This document shows positions 58,940 to 64,000 of a stretch of 64,000 nt of DNA, piece by piece; position 1 is the stretch's first letter, and each line of letters opens with the position of its first letter. Made by a program: the position numbers and the translations under genes. Origin of the DNA: Chloroflexota bacterium (GTDB taxonomy: Bacteria > Chloroflexota > Anaerolineae > UBA4142); contig JACRMI010000131.1 of the NCBI GenBank assembly GCA_016215025.1, forward strand, positions 62,001 to 126,000, given 5' to 3'. The notes under the pieces were generated by a model that was not told the origin of the DNA, did no database searches, and saw only the letters and a list, made by a program, of their open reading frames with translations.

Positions 58940-61900
58940 TTGAACTGCCTCATCTGCTGCCACACTCGTTCCGGCGTCATCGGAATTTCGTGCATCCAAA
59001 TGCCGACGGCATCGTGAACGGCATTCGCCACCGCAGGCGCGACGCCGTCGAGTGGAATTTCGGCGACGGCTTTCAAGCCGAAGGGATGCGATGGCTCGTA
59101 CGTCTGCACAAAAATCGTTTGCAGTTCGGGCATTTCATCCGCAGAAAAAATTCGATAGTCGCCGAATTGCCGCACGACCGAATCGCCTCGTTCATCGTAC
59201 AGCATTTCCTCACACACGGCGTAACCCAACGCTTGCGTCATGCCACCTTCGATTTGTCCGGATGCGGTCACGGGATTTACGATCACGCCGCTATCGACTG
59301 CCATCACGAGTTTCTCGACCGTAATCTGTCCAGTCTGCGTATCGACCAGGACTTGCGCGAACTGAGCCGCGAATGGCGGCGGCGATTTGGGCGACACGTA
59401 CGATGCGACCGCCATGATTTGGAATTGATCTTTGTGATGCAACGATTCAAGCGCGACGTTTGCCAACGTGACGAAACGACCATCAGGCGCATACGCACAT
59501 TTGTTACGCAAGACGATTTGTTCAGGCGTGGTGCGCGGTGCGTGGTGCGTGATGCTAGTTCCCTGAGTTCCTTCATTTCCACTAGTTCCCTTTTCATTTA
59601 GCATCTTCGCCGCAACGCTCTTAATTTGCCCCGCGACTTGCTCCGCCACCTTGACGACTGCGCCCCCCGAAATGTACGTCGTGCTCGACGCGTACGCACC
59701 TTTGTCGAACGGCGTGAAATCAGTATCGCTTGAGTACACGAGAATATCGTCAATCGGACAGCCGAGAATTTCCGCCGCAAGTTGCGCCAGCACCGTATCG
59801 GAACCGGTACCCAGGTCGGTTGCACCAACGAGCAGGTTAAACGAACCATCGTCGTTGATCTTGATCGATGCGCCGCCCATGTCGAGATACGGAATCGCCG
59901 TGCCTTGCATCACGCACGCCACGCCCTGCCCTCTTCGTAAATGCGGTTTACCATCGACGATATGGTGATCGCCTTGTTGCGTGTTGCGTGTTCCGTCTCG
60001 TTCTGACCACTGACCACGACCCACTGCCCACCGAATTGCTTTCGCCCCTTGTTCGACACATTCCGGCAACCCGCAAGTCTCAATGATCTCCGGATGCGGC
60101 TCGCGTCCTTCGCTCCACGCTTTCGATGTGGGCAACTCGTCGCCGGCTTTGACCGCATTCCTTAATCGAAATGCCAGCGGATCGAGCTTGAGTGCGTGCG
60201 CAATTTTCTCCATGTGAACTTCGAGCGGGAAAAATCCTTGGGGCACGCCATAGCCGCGATACGCACCCGAGGGTGGTGTGTTGGTGTAAACAACGTGCGC
60301 ATGAAATTTGATATTCGGAGCGTTGTACAGCCCCATGCATTTCTGACCCGTGTTACCCGTGACCGTCAACGCGTGACAACCGTATGCGCCCGTATCGCTC
60401 AACGCGTACATTTCATTCGCAACGATCGTGCCATCGTTCTTGACGCCGGTCTTGACGCGTACACGCATCGGATGACGCGAACGTGCGGCAATAAATTCTT
60501 CTTCGCGCGTGTATTCCAAACGAACGGGACGCCGCGTCGCAATCGTCAAATGCGCGGCGGCATCTTCGATCAAGACTTCTTGCTTACCGCCAAAGCCGCC
60601 GCCGATACGCGGCTTGATAACGCGAATGCGTTTGGGCGGCAGACCCAGCACCGGCGCGAGAATGCGGCGCGCGTGAAATGGGACCTGGGTCGAGGTGCGA
60701 ATCACCAAGCGATCATCTTCGTCCCAGTACGTCACGACGATGTGCGGCTCGATACTTGCCTGCTGCACCTTCGGCACGACATATTCGTCTTCAAAGATTT
60801 GGTCCGCCTGCTTGAACCCTTCTTCGATATTGCCAATTTCGATTTCAATTTTCGCCGCGATGTTTTTCGACGGATCGGACTCGGCAAAGTTCACGTACTC
60901 GGCTTCATCGTGGATGCGCGGCGCATCTGGTTTCATCGCATCGCGCAAATCGATGATGGCAGGCAGTTCTTCGTACTCAACGTCGATTAGTTCCAACGCA
61001 CGCTGCGCAATCACTTCCGATTCGGCTGCCACAAATGCTACGCGGTCGCCGACGAATCGGACTTTGTTGTCGAGCGAGAATGAATCGAGTGGACCTGGGA
61101 TTGGATCGGACTGACCCGCAGTGGAATAAACGACACGCGGAATATCTTTGTACGTGAGGACCGCATGAACGCCTTCCAGCGCACGCGCCTTCGACACATC
61201 GATATTTTTTATGCGTGCGTGCGCGACAGGCGAATGCAAGATTTTGCCGTACAACATCCCGCGCAGTTCGATGTCGTCGGTGAACGCGGGCTTGCCCTGC
61301 ACGAGTTTTACCGCATCGACTTTTTTCTCTGGCTTGCCGACAACGGTCGTCGCCGGTATTGCCGGCGCGACGAGCATCCGAGGCAAGATAGTTTGTGTCG
61401 TGGCGGTGGGAGGGAAATGAGGGAACTGCGGGAAATTAGGGAACTCTTCACTCGGAGGTTGGAAAACTTGAGATGGAACAAGGATTCCTTCATTTCCCTT
61501 ATTTCCTTCCGTTCCTTGTCCCAAACGAATTCTTTCTGCCGCTTGCAACACCGCTTGCACCGGTTTCACGTATCCGGTGCAACGACACAAGACGCCGCTC
61601 AGTGCGTCGCGCACCTCATCTTCGGTTGGCGTGAGCGTTTTGTCGAACAATGCTTTAGCCGCAAGGACCATCGCCGGCGTGCAGTAGCCGCATTGCAGCG
61701 CGCCCACATCGACGAACGCTTGCTGTAGGGGATGTAAACCTTCGGTGTGCTTCCAACCCTGGTCTTGTACTTGACCCAGCGATTCGATTGTCGTAACGCG
61801 TTTGCCTTCTGCTTGTGCCGCGAGCATCATGCACGAATTAATCGGCACGCCCTCGACCAACACCGCACACGCGCCGCATTCGCCATTATCACAGCCAAAC

Positions 61901-62004
61901 TTGACGCCGAAATAGCCGTTAGCACGCAAAGCGCGCAAAAGTGTTTCGTTGGGTGCAATGTCCCAGGTTTTCAATTCATCGTTAATGGTCAGACTGACTT
62001 GCAT
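58936..62004 (-). CDS. Mop-type molybdenum hydroxylase / aldehyde oxidoreductase (xanthine dehydrogenase family)
   Basis: The 1022-residue protein starts at ATG 62004 (MQVSLTINDELKTWDIAP) after GAGG; the frame is open ten codons further. Counting from that longer frame, C48, C53, C56, C68 bind the plant-type 2Fe-2S cluster and C115, C118, C150, C152 the second (QCGYC, CRCTG). The molybdopterin domain contains RIGGGFGGKQEVLIEDAAAH and GATDLGTGSDTVLAQLAAEI. There is no FAD domain, as in Desulfovibrio Mop. Three segments translate dispersed repeats (residues about 171-215, and around 59973-60033 and 59526-59592). The substrate could be an aldehyde or an N-heterocycle. Confidence 0.92.
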   Translation of the reverse strand: MQVSLTINDELKTWDIAPNETLLRALRANGYFGVKFGCDNGECGACAVLVEGVPINSCMMLAAQAEGKRVTTIESLGQVQDQGWKHTEGLHPLQQAFVDVGALQCGYCTPAMVLAAKALFDKTLTPTEDEVRDALSGVLCRCTGYVKPVQAVLQAAERIRLGQGTEGNKGNEGILVPSQVFQPPSEEFPNFPQFPHFPPTATTQTILPRMLVAPAIPATTVVGKPEKKVDAVKLVQGKPAFTDDIELRGMLYGKILHSPVAHARIKNIDVSKARALEGVHAVLTYKDIPRVVYSTAGQSDPIPGPLDSFSLDNKVRFVGDRVAFVAAESEVIAQRALELIDVEYEELPAIIDLRDAMKPDAPRIHDEAEYVNFAESDPSKNIAAKIEIEIGNIEEGFKQADQIFEDEYVVPKVQQASIEPHIVVTYWDEDDRLVIRTSTQVPFHARRILAPVLGLPPKRIRVIKPRIGGGFGGKQEVLIEDAAAHLTIATRRPVRLEYTREEEFIAARSRHPMRVRVKTGVKNDGTIVANEMYALSDTGAYGCHALTVTGNTGQKCMGLYNAPNIKFHAHVVYTNTPPSGAYRGYGVPQGFFPLEVHMEKIAHALKLDPLAFRLRNAVKAGDELPTSKAWSEGREPHPEIIETCGLPECVEQGAKAIRWAVGRGQWSERDGTRNTQQGDHHIVDGKPHLRRGQGVACVMQGTAIPYLDMGGASIKINDDGSFNLLVGATDLGTGSDTVLAQLAAEILGCPIDDILVYSSDTDFTPFDKGAYASSTTYISGGAVVKVAEQVAGQIKSVAAKMLNEKGTSGNEGTQGTSITHHAPRTTPEQIVLRNKCAYAPDGRFVTLANVALESLHHKDQFQIMAVASYVSPKSPPPFAAQFAQVLVDTQTGQITVEKLVMAVDSGVIVNPVTASGQIEGGMTQALGYAVCEEMLYDERGDSVVRQFGDYRIFSADEMPELQTIFVQTYEPSHPFGLKAVAEIPLDGVAPAVANAVHDAVGIWMHEIPMTPERVWQQMRQFK
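59526..59592. repeat. In-frame short repeats in the Mo-hydroxylase gene (site 3)
   Basis: CGTGGTGCGCGGTGCGTGGT tandem units followed by GTTCCCTGAGTTCCTTCATT units, encoding a Gly/Thr/His-rich insert (KGTSGNEGTQGTSITHH). Confidence 0.7.
59973..60033. repeat. In-frame short repeats in the Mo-hydroxylase gene (site 2)
   Basis: TTGTTGCGTGTTGCGTGTTC and GACCACTGACCACGACCCAC tandem units, encoding GRGQWSERDGTRNTQQGDHH. Confidence 0.7.
61409..61522. repeat. In-frame inverted short repeats in the Mo-hydroxylase linker (site 1)
   Basis: GGGAAATGAGGGAACTGCGG units (61409-61446) face CATTTCCCTTATTTCCTTCC units (61485-61522) across about 38 bases. They encode the linker between the Fe-S and molybdopterin domains (EGNKGNEGI and FPNFPQFPHFPP). 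Confidence 0.75.
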
Positions 62005-62034
62005 TTTAGACCTCGATAATGAAGACAGATGCAA

Positions 62035-62361
62035 CTAAACTTTGGCGGCTGAACGCCGCGTTTTATTCGATGGTCGTTTTGCTCGATAAACGGCTTTGGA
62101 TTCCGCCACGACTCGCGTTTTTCGCGGTTTACTAACTGGTTCAAGGGTTGCATTGATTGGAACACTCAATGGCGATTCCTTTTGCGCAAAACGCGCTGCA
62201 AAATCAATAATCGTAAATCCGACGATACGGCCCGTTTTCGGATCGTGCCGCAAAATCAAGTTCTCTCCGACTTGTTCGTAATCTGTGAACTCTGGATGAC
62301 CTATGGAAATATAAAGGACCTCTGCCTCTCGATCGTACAGCAGCCGCATTTTCTTATCCAT
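62035..62361 (-). CDS. DUF2283 family protein
   Basis: A 108-residue protein. MRLLYDREAEVLYISIGHPE, then LILRHDPKTGRIVGFTIIDF, is the DUF2283 signature. The C-terminus is basic (KTRVVAESKAVYRAKRPSNK), suggesting nucleic-acid binding. DUF2283 genes are often paired with small toxin-like genes; here the partner starts upstream with one base between them. Its function is not established. The stop codon is immediately upstream of the Mo-hydroxylase gene region. Confidence 0.82.
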   Translation of the reverse strand: MDKKMRLLYDREAEVLYISIGHPEFTDYEQVGENLILRHDPKTGRIVGFTIIDFAARFAQKESPLSVPINATLEPVSKPRKTRVVAESKAVYRAKRPSNKTRRSAAKV

Positions 62362-62362
62362 T

Positions 62363-62692
62363 TTACCTCACGCGTTTCGGGCAGGCGGTAATGACGAATT
62401 TATTGGGCAATAGTCGGACGATAACCAAAATATGCGTGTAACCATAAGGCGAATCAGAGAACTTTTTCAAATCGCGATATTTGTTCGGATCGGTTTCATT
62501 CTGCTTATGTGTTCCAAGCCGAACGGTATCCAACACCTGGTCGCACAAGTTTGCTAATTCCCAATGACCGTTAATGATATGTTGCCAGCGCTCGTTGGCA
62601 AGAATGATTTCATTGTTCCAACGATCTTTGACAGACCAAGACTGAGGTCTCCACGATGCGTCGATTAGTGCGTCGGTCTCTCGACAATGCAT
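62363..62692 (-). CDS. Small hypothetical protein, possible toxin partner of DUF2283
   Basis: A 109-residue soluble protein. RWNNEIILANERWQHIINGH starts a segment resembling DUF4258/BrnT-like or phage-derived RNase-fold proteins, followed by YGYTHILVIVRLLPNKFVIT, a terminal strand pair with a basic end (ACPKRVR). I do not recognise the family with confidence. The tight coupling to DUF2283 and size suggest a toxin-antitoxin-like module, which is inference from context. Confidence 0.65.
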   Translation of the reverse strand: MHCRETDALIDASWRPQSWSVKDRWNNEIILANERWQHIINGHWELANLCDQVLDTVRLGTHKQNETDPNKYRDLKKFSDSPYGYTHILVIVRLLPNKFVITACPKRVR

Positions 62693-62704
62693 TTTGCGTC
62701 TATC

Positions 62705-63274
62705 TCAGTTACTCACTGCCGCCACAATTTGAACCATACCCCATAAAAAGACTGCCGCGATCAAAAAATCAAGACTGTAGCGGATGCGGAGAAATTTCTT
62801 GCGGGCTAACCGCGCCGTCGTATACACTTCGGTCAAAAGCGATTGGCGAAATTCGTCCGGAGATTGACTGGCAAATTTCGCCGCGAAATCGTCATACGTC
62901 ATCTGCGAAATTCTGCCAAAAAAGAACAAGGTACCGCCTGTCTCATGCGCCTTCATGACCGGGCGCGCGACCATCAAAGCAAACAGAGTCGAGCAGAGCA
63001 ATGCGCCAAACGTCATGAGTGTGAAAAATGCGCTGGCACGAACGTTGAAAGGCATCGCATCGTTCAACAAGTTGACGATCGTGCTTTTGCTCCATAAACT
63101 TGCGCCTGTCGCAAGAACCGTATCGGCGGCGATAATCAAACCAGCCTTGGTGTCCGCGCGCGTAATTTGGTTTTCGATCAAGTTGAAAAGATTGACCGCC
63201 AAATCGTTAATTTCTTCTCGCAGACTCGGCTTGACCAGCTTTTCCGGTGCGCCTAGCTCAGGTATGTCATTCAA
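62705..63274 (-). CDS. PycTM-like (Pycsar effector) membrane protein, orphan
   Basis: A 189-residue protein. NLIENQITRADTKAGLIIAA leads into TM1. A second helix follows (FFTLMTFGALLCSTLFALMV), then FFFGRISQMTYDDFAAKF and ARLARKKFLRIRYSLDF, and a last helix (LIAAVFLWGMVQIVAAV). This order matches PycTM proteins, membrane effectors activated by cyclic CMP or UMP in Pycsar anti-phage systems. No pyrimidine cyclase is encoded beside it in the window. It might respond to another signal or be a remnant. Confidence 0.7.
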   Translation of the reverse strand: MNDIPELGAPEKLVKPSLREEINDLAVNLFNLIENQITRADTKAGLIIAADTVLATGASLWSKSTIVNLLNDAMPFNVRASAFFTLMTFGALLCSTLFALMVARPVMKAHETGGTLFFFGRISQMTYDDFAAKFASQSPDEFRQSLLTEVYTTARLARKKFLRIRYSLDFLIAAVFLWGMVQIVAAVSN

Positions 63275-63301
63275 TTGAACTCTGCCTCGTTAGATATTCG
63301 T

Positions 63302-64000
63302 TTATGCACGTGCAGCAATGTTCTCATTCACCGACTCGGCACAGGACGTTGTGATGGCGGCGGCGCGCAATGCAAGCGCAAGCGTTTCGTCCAACGGTTT
63401 CCCTTGAAGATGACACAACAAGAACATGGCGGCTAATGCATCGCCTGCGCCCGTCGTATCGACAACGAGTGTTGGCAACGCTGGTGCGTACCGCGTAAGA
63501 TTTGAATCGGCGTAAACAATTCCATCCACACCGAGCGTAATAATCGTACGCTGTACGCCGCGTTGAACAAGAAACTGTGCCGCGCGAATTGCATCGTCAG
63601 CATGGCGAATCGATTGCCCCGTCAACACTTGCGCTTCGAGCGCATTCGCCGTGACAACAGTAAAATCGCCGACGCCATCCACAAGCGTTTGCGCGCGCGC
63701 GACCGATGCTGGATTAAGGTAAATCGGCACGCGATTTACTTTCGCGAGCACCATCACCGCATCGATTGTCGCGCGGGGCAGCGTGGCATCTACGGCAATC
63801 AAATCGACGTTGGCAAAGAGCGGCGCGCGTTCGCGAATCGCAGCGGGAGTAAGCGCGTCAAAAATCACGCCGTCAAAAATACCTACCTCGAGATCGCCCG
63901 TTGCGTTCAGCACGCCGACCCAGGTTGCACTGCGCTGTTCACAATCCACAATCAAGTTGTCAATGTTCACACCGGCGCGCGAAAGATCGTTGCGAATAAT
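63302..64000 (-). CDS. psuK: PfkB kinase, pseudouridine kinase-like (5' end beyond window)
   Basis: 233 residues are visible; the frame is open through the window edge at 64000, so the N-terminus is missing. An in-frame GTG at 63970 is internal. SATWVGVLNATGDLEVGIFD and VDLIAVDATLPRATIDAVM resemble pseudouridine kinase PsuK, and VDTTGAGDALAAMF is the PfkB C-terminal signature with the catalytic Asp. PsuK phosphorylates pseudouridine before PsuG breaks the C-glycosidic bond; a psuG gene could lie just outside the window. The general PfkB assignment is firmer than the substrate. Confidence 0.78.
   Translation of the reverse strand: MIRNDLSRAGVNIDNLIVDCEQRSATWVGVLNATGDLEVGIFDGVIFDALTPAAIRERAPLFANVDLIAVDATLPRATIDAVMVLAKVNRVPIYLNPASVARAQTLVDGVGDFTVVTANALEAQVLTGQSIRHADDAIRAAQFLVQRGVQRTIITLGVDGIVYADSNLTRYAPALPTLVVDTTGAGDALAAMFLLCHLQGKPLDETLALALRAAAITTSCAESVNENIAARA

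Overview
The window looks like a chromosomal segment of a Chloroflexota bacterium, probably Anaerolineae-like. This is inferred from protein style and gene content, not from a marker search. Pointers are the Pro/Thr-rich surface proteins, a LPLVMKN-type motif in an exported protein, DUF4012 and DUF2142/DUF2723-like membrane proteins, a T-box leader on serS, and a tungsten-type aldehyde oxidoreductase. No rRNA, tRNA, CRISPR array, prophage or complete insertion sequence was seen.

Bases 1-36,400 are a large surface-glycan locus. It contains a Wzm/Wzt ABC exporter with glycosyltransferases (GTs) and a radical-SAM protein (1-6939, minus). Divergent from it are a LuxR-HTH/transmembrane/Kelch protein and secreted proteins (7.1-11.6 kb, plus). 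A long tightly packed minus-strand operon follows (11.6-24.6 kb): sulfotransferase, GT4 enzymes, polysaccharide pyruvyltransferase, Wzx-like flippase, methyltransferase and large multi-pass proteins. After a single plus-strand DUF2142-like gene comes a second minus-strand operon (26-36.4 kb): two clan GH-A-like exported enzymes, a Ser-rich surface protein, DUF4012, DUF2723-like, GT2 and a paralogue of the large membrane protein. Together they could build, decorate (sulfate, pyruvate, methyl) and export one or more anionic glycans.

Bases 36.4-57.5 kb are mostly housekeeping and metabolism. They hold an RlmD-type rRNA methyltransferase, a mug-serS operon behind a serine-specific T-box, SCP2, Fe-alcohol dehydrogenase, aldehyde:ferredoxin oxidoreductase (AOR) with an embedded HicBA pair, and an SseB-like protein. 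Then follow a beta-CASP nuclease, DedA, acyl-CoA ligase, YoeB/YefM-like, MOSC, UbiE/MenG, a SsuBC-type ABC transporter, an M20 amidohydrolase, and a protein joining a PfkB kinase to a domain resembling the queuosine-5'-phosphate glycosidase Qng1 (DUF2419).

Bases 57.6-64 kb hold a Mop-type molybdenum hydroxylase amid small toxin-antitoxin or defence-like genes (MNT with a broken HEPN partner, a DUF2283 pair, an orphan PycTM-like protein), then a truncated PsuK-like kinase.

The right half is riddled with short palindromic and tandem repeats. Several lie in frame inside conserved genes (RlmD Fe-S motif, ABC ATPase, M20 hydrolase, Mo-hydroxylase, a membrane protein), and one sits inside the serS T-box leader. 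This repeat colonisation and the kinase-glycosidase fusion are the two most interesting features of the window.
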